A DNA stretch of 64,000 nt from Pseudoips prasinana (taxonomy: Eukaryota; Arthropoda; Insecta; Lepidoptera; Nolidae), in assembly GCA_951640165.1 (NCBI GenBank), contig OX621240.1, positions 6,522,713-6,586,712 of the forward strand, written 5' to 3'. Under the pieces are notes generated by a model that saw nothing but the letters and a program-made list of their open reading frames with translations, had not been told where the DNA came from and searched no databases. This document shows, piece after piece, positions 41,192 to 51,300 of the stretch. Each line of letters starts with the position of its first letter. Position 1 is the first letter of the stretch. The translations under genes and the position numbers were made by a program.

Positions 41192-41574
41192 CGATCTTAC
41201 ACTCTACATTCTACACTTAACATTCTCACGATTGGAACTACGTACAGAACGCACGCCGCGGATCGTTACTGATATATTCTATAATAAATTATGTGTAAAG
41301 TGATATGTAGGACATACCTAATTCAATCACCTTCGGCTCTAGAAGAAAACTGATGATAGTTCCTTTAAAATGTGGCACTACAAGCATTTACAGTCAGATA
41401 TGCTGGAATGTAGTAAGTTTTGTTTAAATGCAAATGACTTTCGTAAATGAAACCCGTATTATACTATTTTATTGTAAATAACAAACAAGTCCACAAATCA
41501 CCACATTGACAATTGTATTTTTTAAAACTGAGTTCAAAGAGTATATAACACAATTCATTTAACTATGTTAGACG

Positions 41575-41587
41575 AAGGACGAGATGT
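41575..41587 (+). repeat. 13-bp target site duplication, left
   Basis: AAGGACGAGATGT, repeated exactly at 47341-47353 after the A-rich tail of the retrotransposon. The leading A residues are ambiguous with the tail. Confidence 0.88.
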
Positions 41588-41778
41588 GTAAAAAAGCGCG
41601 GGAAACGTTGAACTGAATGGTCGATTTTTCTTTCCGATAATTATTTATATTCTATTTTGTATATTATAGGGATAAGTACTGTGTGTTAGTGTAAATATTA
41701 TTAATATTTAGTTTACAATAATAGTTTTTGTGTATATATAGACTTCGATCTCGGTAAGTTTTTTATGTTTTACTGCAT

Positions 41779-43329
41779 ATGAACGAGCCGCCTGATTTAC
41801 CGGCCCCGGGGGGCGTAATGGTTCCCCCGGCGGCGAATTTTATTACAATATCAACTGTATCTAATGAGTCTGGAATGGACACGGATTGTTCCGCATCTCA
41901 ACATAAACGTAAAAAATCTAATTTTAATAAAATTTGCAAACATTGCAATAAAAAGAAAAGGAAGCACGCTCAAGCAGTAGATGGCAAAACGGGTTGTCGC
42001 TGTGGAGTAACTGAAAACAGTGACACAAACCCTACTAAAGAAATTGAAAATACTCTAGTACAAACACCAACTGTCATTCCTGCAATATCCTTTAACGATC
42101 CAGATTCCCAAAGTTTTTCTTCTATAGGAAGAAAACAATACGAAGCTCATGACAAGGCCCCATTTAATATTCATGTGCAAAGAGTAACCAAGTCACCTGA
42201 CGATGGAACTACTCTCCACCCAGTCTCATTCGGGAAATTCCTTTTGAGAAATGGTATAAAGAATATTGTTAATGGTTCTGTTAAGAGAATAGGTAGAAAT
42301 AGAATTTCCCTAGCTTTCTCAAATTTTAGCGATGCTAATTCATTTATAACAAGTGACAGCATAGAAGTGAACAATTTAAAAGCCTTCATTCCATCATTTC
42401 AAATTACACGAATGGGCTTTGTTCGTGGGGTACCATCTGACTGGTCAATTGAGGAAGTAATGGACAATATCTCGGTGCCTAGTGGGTGTGGTAAGGTTTT
42501 AAAGGTAAGGAGAATAAATTATAAATGTACCGAAAACGGTTCAACAGCGTGGAAACCGACACAAAATGTTGTACTTACATTTGACGGACAAGTCCTGCCT
42601 CAAAGAGTTTATATGTGCTACAATGCACTACCCGTTAATTTGTACACTTACCCCACGATTCAATGTTTTAACTGCTGCCGCTTTGGGCATACTAAACTTC
42701 AATGTAGATCTAGATCAAAGTGTTATAAATGCGGACATGAACATACAGGTGATTCCTGTGACGTTGAGGAAGAGAATGTGACATGTTGTCATTGCTCGGG
42801 AAGCCATTTTGCGACTAATAAATTATGCCCCGAATTTAATCGTCAAAAGGAAATCAAGTTAGCTATGGCAGAAAAATCTATATCATATGGCGAAGCAGTC
42901 AAACTGTTTCCATCCGTATATAAATCGTACGCCAATGTACTAAATTCAGTCCCAGTACCTCATATGAAACAAAACCATCCAGTGTCTCCCATATCACTTT
43001 CACAACGCTCATCAACCAATAGTTCATATAAAAAGACAGTTAACGTGAATAGACGTCCAGCTCCCAAATTAAATAAAGGTTATGATCGTGAATCACATAA
43101 CCAAATAATCAATGATTTTAAAATCCCTTCACCCCAAAACGGTTATGCTTTGAATTCAAGTCCTAACCCCTCCATGATGTCTTCATCGGATATCATTCAA
43201 GTACTTATTATGACATTGACACAGTCCAATATTAAGATACCGTCCAACGTTGCCCCTATAATTAATATGTTTAAATCACTAAAACCCGTCAATAATGGCA
43301 CTTCAGAAGATACTGCAGTGGAATTGTAG
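41779..43329 (+). CDS. retrotransposon ORF1, gag-like zinc-knuckle protein
   Basis: 516 residues from ATG to TAG. The N-terminal part has a basic Cys/His cluster (HKRKKSNFNKICKHCNKKKR). The middle (about residues 130-280) looks like the RNA-recognition-like core of such proteins (VSFGKFLLRNGIKN, TRMGFVRGVP). Three zinc knuckles follow: CFNCCRFGHTKLQC, CYKCGHEHTGDSC and CCHCSGSHFATNKLC. The C-terminal third is Ser/Asn/Pro-rich. It should bind the element RNA and help form the ribonucleoprotein. It overlaps ORF2 by 35 bp in another frame. Confidence 0.9.
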   Translation: MNEPPDLPAPGGVMVPPAANFITISTVSNESGMDTDCSASQHKRKKSNFNKICKHCNKKKRKHAQAVDGKTGCRCGVTENSDTNPTKEIENTLVQTPTVIPAISFNDPDSQSFSSIGRKQYEAHDKAPFNIHVQRVTKSPDDGTTLHPVSFGKFLLRNGIKNIVNGSVKRIGRNRISLAFSNFSDANSFITSDSIEVNNLKAFIPSFQITRMGFVRGVPSDWSIEEVMDNISVPSGCGKVLKVRRINYKCTENGSTAWKPTQNVVLTFDGQVLPQRVYMCYNALPVNLYTYPTIQCFNCCRFGHTKLQCRSRSKCYKCGHEHTGDSCDVEEENVTCCHCSGSHFATNKLCPEFNRQKEIKLAMAEKSISYGEAVKLFPSVYKSYANVLNSVPVPHMKQNHPVSPISLSQRSSTNSSYKKTVNVNRRPAPKLNKGYDRESHNQIINDFKIPSPQNGYALNSSPNPSMMSSSDIIQVLIMTLTQSNIKIPSNVAPIINMFKSLKPVNNGTSEDTAVEL

Positions 43330-46300
43330 AAGTGCAATTCCTAAAAAATCAGAAATTGTTCATTTGATAAACAAGTTTAACACTTGTTTATTTGCACTTT
43401 CAGAGACTTGGTTAAAAGCAGGCTCTACTTTTAAAATTCCAGGATTTTCTTGCTTAAGGGATGATAGATCGGATGGGTATGGCGGTGCCGCTTTACTGGT
43501 CAGAAATACCATCCCTTTTTGCCCTCTAGTACTTCCTGCATTTAAAGATTTTTCCGTCGTAGCTGCACGGATAAATAATATATGTATTGTTTCTATCTAC
43601 ATTCCTTCTACTTCTTCTACAGCTTTACATCATCTTAATAACCTTATTACTCTTCTCCCTTGTCCATTCTTAATTTTAGGAGATTTTAACTCCCATCACG
43701 TCTCTTGGGGTAGTTCTATATCAACTTATTGCGGTGAACTGCTGTTAGAAATTCTAGACGCACATAATATTTGTATACTCAATTCTGGCTCTCCTACAAG
43801 ACGTACAGGTCCAAACGAGAATATAAGTGCAATAGACCTTTCAATTTGTTCCCCTTCCTTAGCTTCAGCCTTAACATGGCATACTTTATCACATACTTAT
43901 GGCAGTGATCACTTCCCAATTGTTTTAAGTTTTCCCTCAAATGGTTCTCGAGGTACAAGAAGTTTTCGCAGAATGCCACGATTAAAATACAAACTTAATA
44001 ATGAAAACTTATGGGAGAAATTCAAAACTGTACTAGAGCTTAAAGTTTCAAACTTACCCAGCTTATCGCAGGATGTAACTGAGTGTAGTAATGCATTTAC
44101 AAATGCTCTCTTGCAAGCTGCAGACGAAACATACCCTCTAAAAAATGTTGCTAATGGTAGTATCCCTTCTCCTCATTGGTGGGACAAGGAATGCACACAA
44201 ATAGTTAAAGATAGGAAAAAAGCTGAAGAATTGTACAAAAATGATATGTCGGATGAAAATTTTAAAACTGTATCTGGTGCTATAGCAAATGCTCGTAAAT
44301 TACTCAAAGACAAGAAAATTAAAGGATGGAAAAATTTCTGTCTTTCCATTTCGCCTCGTGTTCATCCCTCGATAGTCTGGCAAAATATACGACGATTTCG
44401 TAATGGTGTTAGTGATTGTCGGATTTCTACTATACCTCCAAATTTAAGTGAATCATTTCTCAAGAATCTAGCTCCACCCTCGGCCCCAGAACATAATCTT
44501 TTTCAGTGTAACCTTCCTTTTGTAATTCCCAGTAGTCAATCTTCCCTGGATTCCACATTTACTATGGAGGAACTACAGGGTGTTTTATCTAAAATTAAAA
44601 ATTCCGCTCCAGGTGAAGACGGTATTCCATATTCATTCTTAGCCAACCTTAATCAATCTTCAATTCAGTATTACTTAGATTTAATTAATAAAGTAATGTT
44701 ATCCGGAAATGTTCCATCTTCTTGGAAATCACAAATAATTATCCCTATTCTTAAACCAGATAAATCACCGGCTGACACCTCCTCATATCGCCCTATAGCT
44801 TTATCCCCTGTAATTTCAAAAGTTGCTGAGAATTTAGTTAAAAATCGCCTTGAATGGATTATTGAAAATCGTGGAATATTATCCGAATCACAATTTGGGT
44901 TCAGGAAAGGCAGGAGCACCTTGGATAGTGTGGGCACTTTTGTGACTGATGTCCGAGTGGCATTTACAAAAAACGAATCTGCTCTTGCGGTGTTTTTAGA
45001 TTTAAAATCAGCCTATGACAGAGTAAATCTTAATATTCTGCAATATAAGCTACACAAACTTGTTATTCCACCAATTATTTCATGTTTTATCATAAACCTC
45101 TTGTCAGGTAGAATAATAAGGCTGGACCAAGCTCGAGAACAGAGTAGACTGGTGTGGAATGGACTTCCACAAGGATCTGTACTCAGTCCTATATTATTTA
45201 ATTTATATACTTATGATTTGGCGTCTTCACTTCATAATTCTATTAACATCCTTCAATATGCCGATGACTTATTGTTGTACTCCATTGGTAACACATTTAA
45301 TTCAATATGTAGCGAAATATCAAATTCCTTAAATAATTTAAAAGTCTGGATGGATAAAAATGGTCTAAGCATTTCACCGCATAAAAGTTCCGTAGTTCTC
45401 TTCACGCGTCAGCGATTGCATCCCCCCATTCTTATATATTTCGATAATTGCCGAATACCAGTTAAAAATCAAGTCAAGTTTCTGGGTGTTGTCTTAGATT
45501 CAAAGCTAACAGGAATGCCTCACATCGAATATGTTGTAACTAAATGTGAAAAGCTTCTCAATTTGATGAGATGCCTCTCGGGTGTTTGGTGGGGTGGACA
45601 TCCGGTTTCTTTGAAGCTGCTTTACAATGCTTTGGTACGAAGCGTTCTCGATTACGGAACCTTCATACTGGAGCCTTGTAATATAGCGGGTTTGAAGAGG
45701 CTGGATTCCATTCAATCAAAAGCTATGAGAATAATTACCGGAGCTATGAAATCTAGCCCTCTGAATGCATTGCAAGTTGAATGTAGCGAGCCACCGCTTA
45801 ACCTGCGAAGGCAGTTCTTAGCTGATCGTCTGCTTTATCGTGTTTTACAATTCTCAAATAGCCCTTTAATCTTAAAACTTCATATTCTTGCAGATCTCAT
45901 TCAGTCATCAAACTATTGGAAGTGCAAAACACTTCCTTGCTTAGTAATAAGTTACTTGAGATATAAATCAATTCAGGCCCCGACACATAGATCTCGTACT
46001 CTTGACTATTTTAACTGTAAATATGAAGCCTTAATTTACAATCCGTTTGTATACTATCTTTCTAATATTGATAAATACAATGCTAATATTTCCTTTAATT
46101 CTATTGTGCAAGATAATTGGCCAGGGTGGAATCACATTTATACAGATGCGTCCAAGCACCAATTAGATGATTTTGTAGGAGTAGGAGTTTATCATGCTCA
46201 ATATAACATTGTCCAGAAAGTAAAATGCCCATCTCAAACGTCAGTTTTTACCGCTGAATGTCTTGGCATCGCTAAGGCTTTAGAATACATTCTTATTTTC

Positions 46301-46999
46301 AAACTTGGAAAAACTATCATTTTTAGCGACTCTATGAGCGCATTACAGTCACTAACTCGATTTCCTTTCAACTCTAAACCTATTTTCCCTCTCTTAGCAG
46401 ACATTAGAAGTAAGCTTTATGACTGTTATATGAAAGGATTTTATGTTACTTTTGTATGGATACCTAGCCATTATGGCATTGTAGGTAACGAAAGGGCCCA
46501 TAAACTTGCGAATGAGGCTGTGGTGTGTGGAGATAAAGTCCCTTTTGAAAATTTTACTCACGACCTGGCTGCTCTTCCTAGAGTTTATCTCCGGGATTCC
46601 TGGGATTCAGTCTGGAAAGAGAGTAGCCAATTAAAAGGGAAGAATTATTTAAATATCCAACAAGAAATACCATCTAAACCATGGTTCGCTGGTATAAAAC
46701 TTGACAAAATTCCTACAACCATTTTAATAAGAATGCGTCTTGGTCATACATCTTGTCCGGCCCATCTTTCTAGGTTGCGTATTATAAATAGTCCGCAGTG
46801 TGAATGTGGTGATGACTTTGCGGATCTGGATCACATATTCTTCTCCTGTCCTAAACATAACCGTTCTTCCTTTTTAGAAAATTTGATTTCCCTCCGTGTC
46901 CCGTTCCCGACATCCATAAATAACCTTCTTTATTCTGTGAATGCATCTATGTATAATATATTTTCAAATTTTATTTGTAGTAATAATATTAGAGTTTAA
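43295..46999 (+). CDS. retrotransposon ORF2, endonuclease-reverse transcriptase-RNase H
   Basis: 1,234 residues, ATG at 43295 inside the end of ORF1. An APE-type endonuclease occupies about 1-215: LQWNCRS (N10), SETWL (E37), LGDFNSHH (D130, N132), SAIDLSI (D181) and YGSDHFPI (D205, H206). Reverse transcriptase is about 430-720: SSYRPIALSPVISK, SQFGFRKGRSTLDS, FLDLKSAYDRVN, GLPQGSVLSP and QYADDLLLY (YADD 655-658). RNase H is about 945-1075: HIYTDASKH (D951), FTAECLGIAKAL, FSDSMSALQSL (D1012) and VGNERAHKLANEA. A C-terminal CECGDDFADLDHIFFSC zinc motif follows. It nicks target DNA and copies the RNA in place. All core motifs are intact except His at 1069 where RNase H usually has Asp. No stop or frameshift. 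Confidence 0.94.
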   Translation: MALQKILQWNCRSAIPKKSEIVHLINKFNTCLFALSETWLKAGSTFKIPGFSCLRDDRSDGYGGAALLVRNTIPFCPLVLPAFKDFSVVAARINNICIVSIYIPSTSSTALHHLNNLITLLPCPFLILGDFNSHHVSWGSSISTYCGELLLEILDAHNICILNSGSPTRRTGPNENISAIDLSICSPSLASALTWHTLSHTYGSDHFPIVLSFPSNGSRGTRSFRRMPRLKYKLNNENLWEKFKTVLELKVSNLPSLSQDVTECSNAFTNALLQAADETYPLKNVANGSIPSPHWWDKECTQIVKDRKKAEELYKNDMSDENFKTVSGAIANARKLLKDKKIKGWKNFCLSISPRVHPSIVWQNIRRFRNGVSDCRISTIPPNLSESFLKNLAPPSAPEHNLFQCNLPFVIPSSQSSLDSTFTMEELQGVLSKIKNSAPGEDGIPYSFLANLNQSSIQYYLDLINKVMLSGNVPSSWKSQIIIPILKPDKSPADTSSYRPIALSPVISKVAENLVKNRLEWIIENRGILSESQFGFRKGRSTLDSVGTFVTDVRVAFTKNESALAVFLDLKSAYDRVNLNILQYKLHKLVIPPIISCFIINLLSGRIIRLDQAREQSRLVWNGLPQGSVLSPILFNLYTYDLASSLHNSINILQYADDLLLYSIGNTFNSICSEISNSLNNLKVWMDKNGLSISPHKSSVVLFTRQRLHPPILIYFDNCRIPVKNQVKFLGVVLDSKLTGMPHIEYVVTKCEKLLNLMRCLSGVWWGGHPVSLKLLYNALVRSVLDYGTFILEPCNIAGLKRLDSIQSKAMRIITGAMKSSPLNALQVECSEPPLNLRRQFLADRLLYRVLQFSNSPLILKLHILADLIQSSNYWKCKTLPCLVISYLRYKSIQAPTHRSRTLDYFNCKYEALIYNPFVYYLSNIDKYNANISFNSIVQDNWPGWNHIYTDASKHQLDDFVGVGVYHAQYNIVQKVKCPSQTSVFTAECLGIAKALEYILIFKLGKTIIFSDSMSALQSLTRFPFNSKPIFPLLADIRSKLYDCYMKGFYVTFVWIPSHYGIVGNERAHKLANEAVVCGDKVPFENFTHDLAALPRVYLRDSWDSVWKESSQLKGKNYLNIQQEIPSKPWFAGIKLDKIPTTILIRMRLGHTSCPAHLSRLRIINSPQCECGDDFADLDHIFFSCPKHNRSSFLENLISLRVPFPTSINNLLYSVNASMYNIFSNFICSNNIRV

Positions 47000-47340
47000 A
47001 TATGTATATATATATATATATATATATTTTTTTTATTTCTTGATATTATAATAATATGTCTATTTGACATTTATTTATTTGATTACATACCTATAAAATA
47101 TTATTATAAAGTGCATACTTCCCCTATTCTTATCCAAAATCAAAATCCTAGTCTGATATTTAATTTTAAAACTATCCGTTTCCCTACCTTTTCAAAGTTG
47201 TAACCGTCGCTAAATAATGAATAATACAACATAAACCTAAAAGCTACCTACCAGAAAGTTTGAGAATCTCAATACTCGAAACTGGCGGATGCACTGAACG
47301 TGCGAGCCATTGCTCCATAATAGGAGGCAAAAATAAAAAA

Positions 47341-47353
47341 AAGGACGAGATGT
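47341..47353 (+). repeat. 13-bp target site duplication, right
   Basis: AAGGACGAGATGT directly after the A-rich end of the element. Confidence 0.88.
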
Positions 47354-48139
47354 TACGATGTTAGACATCCAACAGTATGCATGACATTTTCAAACTTACA
47401 TGCATGAGTTATTAACTCACTCATTAGCAAATATCAGAATAGATTTGAAAATCTTCATTTAGGAATAAACTAATAAAGCTTATTCCACACCATGTCCCAT
47501 TGCCAAAGCTATTACCCTCCCGGCACAGGGGCGGTCGTAATATTTCATCGTTGTCTTTCATACGCAATCTGAAGAGATGGAGACAATCTCCAAGAGGGCC
47601 AGCCAAGCCAAATTCTTTCTAGTAAACTAAGCCATGGTAGGTATTACCTGGTATTACCTACGAAAGAACCATGAATAAGGTTGGCTGGCAAACGTTCCGT
47701 TCCACGTACTTTTAACGCGCCTATCAAAAAATGATTTTAATTGTCAGATCGTATCGTAAATGCTAAATTACGTAAATTGAAACATTATTTGTGAAATGTC
47801 AAATTTGGTTGCTTGTTGGGATTGGGTTGGTTTTCTGTCTTGATATTTAGTTTTATCTACGAAAACCTATTAATAAGTGACTAAAACAAACGTATACCGG
47901 GCAATATCAAATACAACGTGGGGGATACATTCGTTCAGTTCACACATATGTGTGAAACAGAAACTATATGAATGGGTATAAATTTAAATGGATCAAATAA
48001 ATGTAAATAATAAAACAAAATAAGAGGTCGGTGTTAAGTGATTTCTCCGCCTAGCAAAGGCGATCGTTTGCGGGATCAATATGTGCTTGGAAAGAGGTTG
48101 TTCAGATGGTTTAGCGCGGATGGAGGGTGATATTTGAGG
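47354..48139 (+). promoter_or_regulatory. shared upstream region of the divergent gene pair
   Basis: About 790 bp between the retrotransposon and the next start codon. Together with 41192-41574 it would have formed a roughly 1.2-kb divergent promoter before the insertion. An initiator-like TTCAGTT occurs at 47934-47940. No TATA box was recognised. Promoter activity is inferred from position only. Confidence 0.4.
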
Positions 48140-48335
48140 ATGTCTGGCGAGGGCGAGGGCGAGGAGCGCGCGGCGCGGCCGAGCTCGCTGGTGCTGGAAG
48201 CACCGGCGCCGGAGCGCGAGCCGCTGCACTTCGACGTGCAGCTGGTGGGCGCGCCACCCGAAGTCGAGCAGCTCGTCAACAACATCAAACAAGTCGCCGA
48301 AGACTTCCTCTACCATTGGAAAACTTTCCCTATTG
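48140..48335 (+). CDS. unnamed gene, exon 1
   Basis: ATG at 48140-48142 within GAGGATGTCTGG. Encodes an acidic, Ala/Pro-rich start and then a conserved-looking helix ending WKTFPI. Donor TTG|GTGAGA, phase 1. GC-rich compared with flanks. Confidence 0.85.
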
Positions 48336-51300
48336 GTGAGAACGTTTCTTACGTTTAATAAAAGGTATTGTGTTATGTGGTATGTTGTTCTGTCATAGTT
48401 TTCTTGTAGGTCTATTATTAATTTTATGAATAATCAAGATATCAAGTGATACTCTTGGTAAGTAACTAGTTTGGTATGTTTTTACTGCCAATTAGACCAT
48501 TATTATATTCACTAAATGGAGAGCCAAATAATTAACTTTGCTTATTATTTATCTAGACTAAATTATGTTAAACCATCCCCAATATACCTCTTTCTTTCAC
48601 ACTGACTATAACCAGGCATGTGTTAGCAGTTTTGTTGCATCCATATAAGTACATTGAATAGTCTGGCCAGTCTGTATTACATTAGCAATAGAAAACAAGA
48701 CTATTTTGTGATTGTCAGACCAAAGGAAACTGTTGTGCATTATGCTATGGTTTATATTACTTTGCATGAGCCTTTAAGGTGAAAAAATCATAAGCAAGTA
48801 CACACACACACTACAGTGTATTACATATGTTAAGTGTCTTGAAGAGAGAATTTGTATGAAGTACTGATCTTTATTCTATCTACTCAATTTTAAAGATATG
48901 GTCATGTTGGTGAAGCTTCCTCTATTCTTCCTCTTTCTCATTATCATTGGCAAGCGCATTGGTATCTTTATACAACCCTATTTGCAGTTTCTCTGTGATA
49001 TGCTTCATGTCAGCTGTTCTTGGTCTGCCTTACATCCTCCCAGTACCTTTCCCTCTTGAAAGTTTCTTATGAAACTATTGTGTCATTAAACTATAAATAG
49101 GTATTGATATAATAGTATTAATTGATTTCTAATTTAATAATTGCATGACAGTTATTTTAAATAAGATTACTACTCTAAAATTAATGTATAGGTAAGTACA
49201 TTCTATCTTCACATTATCTCCATGAAACATTTTCTTTTTATCTTAAAATCTTGAATAGTGTGTAACTTTTACAATGTGGCTAAAACTCTCACAAGACAAT
49301 TAACATGCTCCAAGCTAATTATAGACAATAAACAATGTTTTGTGTTACACAAAAATGTTAATCACTTGGTTGGAATCTTTGGTATTGTATAATTATCTTT
49401 TGTTTCATCAAACTTGACTAATAGTTGCTATTGAAACTGGAGAAAGATTAGTGGTACTTGTCTTTTAACTGACCAAGTTCATTTTTGGTAATTTATTTTG
49501 AACTCTTGAGTTAGGCTAATAAGTAGTCAACATGAATATAGGGGTTTTTACAGCCAAGGCTTATGTGTAGAGGTTGGATAATTGAGTGCATTTTTACCTA
49601 AACTTTGAGGAAGTATATAACATAGAGTTGATAATACCACCTAAAAACCAAGGATAAAGCTGCAGGAGAAAAGCTAGTATCCCTATAAAATCCAATAATA
49701 GTTCATGATTTTTATCTGGGTATTAACATTGGTTTACAGGCATTTAAGGTGGTTTATTCACTCTTTGTTACAAACATTATCAAAGTTAAGGTATATGTAT
49801 AATTGTATATGCACTTGATTTTCTGATCTCTGCTTATTTGATAATGAAATTTTTAACTCATATTTTGCCAAAAACAATATGTTTATCATTAAAATGGGTA
49901 TTTGAGACTTGAGCAAAAAGCTTCAAACAATAGGTACCCAATGTCAAATGTCCTGTAGGCAGACTCTGGGAGAAAGATCGCAAGAGAGCCTTCAAAAAGG
50001 GTAGGCCGCCGAGTAAGAAGTGTGGATAAATTATAGTGAGGCCTTTTCCTAGGAGCTCTCAGCAGGGGAAAGACCCTCCTTCTTACCCAAAAAGATGGGC
50101 CTGTGATAATAATAACTACTGCATCCTGTGGAAACTTTTACTCACATTTTGTCCTAAACTTAGTCATCTGATGTTACTATTCAAATTGTCTGGTGCTCTT
50201 TGAGATGCAGAAATTCCCAATTAAAATAAAAAAACTGCCTAGTTCTTCTGCTTAGGAATAAAGTTACAAGTTTAACTGCTTTTGTATTTCTATCAGACTT
50301 ATACACATAAAATAAGACTGTAAGGTATCCTATCTTGCATGACGATCTTGTGAGGGTCACTGGACACTGCTGGATGGATAGCACAAGACCTGCAATGGTG
50401 TCCAGCAGTGGACACAATAGCTAGTCTTGTGTATCGGCTGCCATGATGATGATATATAGTGATGATGTGTATTCTAGAATAGAATACTCTTTATTGTACC
50501 CACTAGCAGGATACATATGTAGGTAGGACAAAAAAATAAAACAATCTATTCTACCACATATCTTTAGCATAATAGCTTACATTACACTTTAAAAAATATG
50601 TACAATCTTCCATAAATCACTCTTTGTGTGAATTCTATTTCTATTGTATTTTATGGAAAGTGTAAGTAAATTATACATATTTGATTAATTGATGTTTTGC
50701 ATTTGTTCAATTTCAAGGCTAAATGAAATCATTAAACTATGTAGCAGACTATAAAGTTAGCATGTTCATCTAAATATACTTTTATTTGAAACAATGGATA
50801 ATTTTAAAATCTGATAGTGCTAAAAATATAATTAGAGACATATAAAACTTCAGAAGGCTAATAAGAAAGTTACTGTAATCATAAAGTCCCGGATGAGTAG
50901 GTAGGGCAGCGGCGGCGGCCGGAGGTGCTGGCCGTGCCGTGCGCGCGGTCGTGCCTGCTGCAGCGCGCGTCGCTCACGCGTGCGCTGCGGGCGGTACACA
51001 GAATTCATCTCTTTTCGTGCACAATGAACGAATTCACACAAGCCGCTTATTGTGCAATTTGTTTATTTTAAGTTACCATTTTTGTTTTTAATTTATAAGT
51101 AAATAGGCTATTGTATTAGGTATTAAGTTCCTGTAATGATAGTTTATGTGTGTTTAAATAAATAAATAAGTGGATGAAGGAAATTAAACAGCTCACATGC
51201 CAATTTCTAAATGTCCAACATTCTATTAGATTGCAATAAATAGTAATAAAACGAAAATTGAGGTATTATAATACTTGTTATTCCACAGTACTACCTCCGT

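Larger units (their letters stand above)
41588..47340 (+). mobile_element. full-length non-LTR retrotransposon (RNase H-bearing, I/R1-like group)
   Basis: 5.75 kb between two copies of AAGGACGAGATGT. A 190-bp 5' UTR, ORF1 (gag-like), ORF2 (endonuclease, reverse transcriptase, RNase H), then a 340-bp 3' UTR with a (TA)n tract at 47002-47028 and an end in GCAAAAATAAAAAA. Both ORFs are open and the duplication is perfect, so insertion was recent. The presence of RNase H argues against a standard jockey and for the I or R1/LOA groups, but the clade needs a tree. Confidence 0.93.
48336..51288 (+). other. intron 1 of the unnamed gene
   Basis: Mostly AT-rich and unremarkable. It holds retrotransposon-like fragments near 49945-50090 and 50335-50460 and a GC-rich island at 50885-51000. 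Confidence 0.6.

Noticed and set aside
47993..48339. Overlapping frames on both strands at exon 1 of the unnamed gene
   Set aside because: The frame starting at 48140 is the only one that joins exons 2 to 4 in phase.
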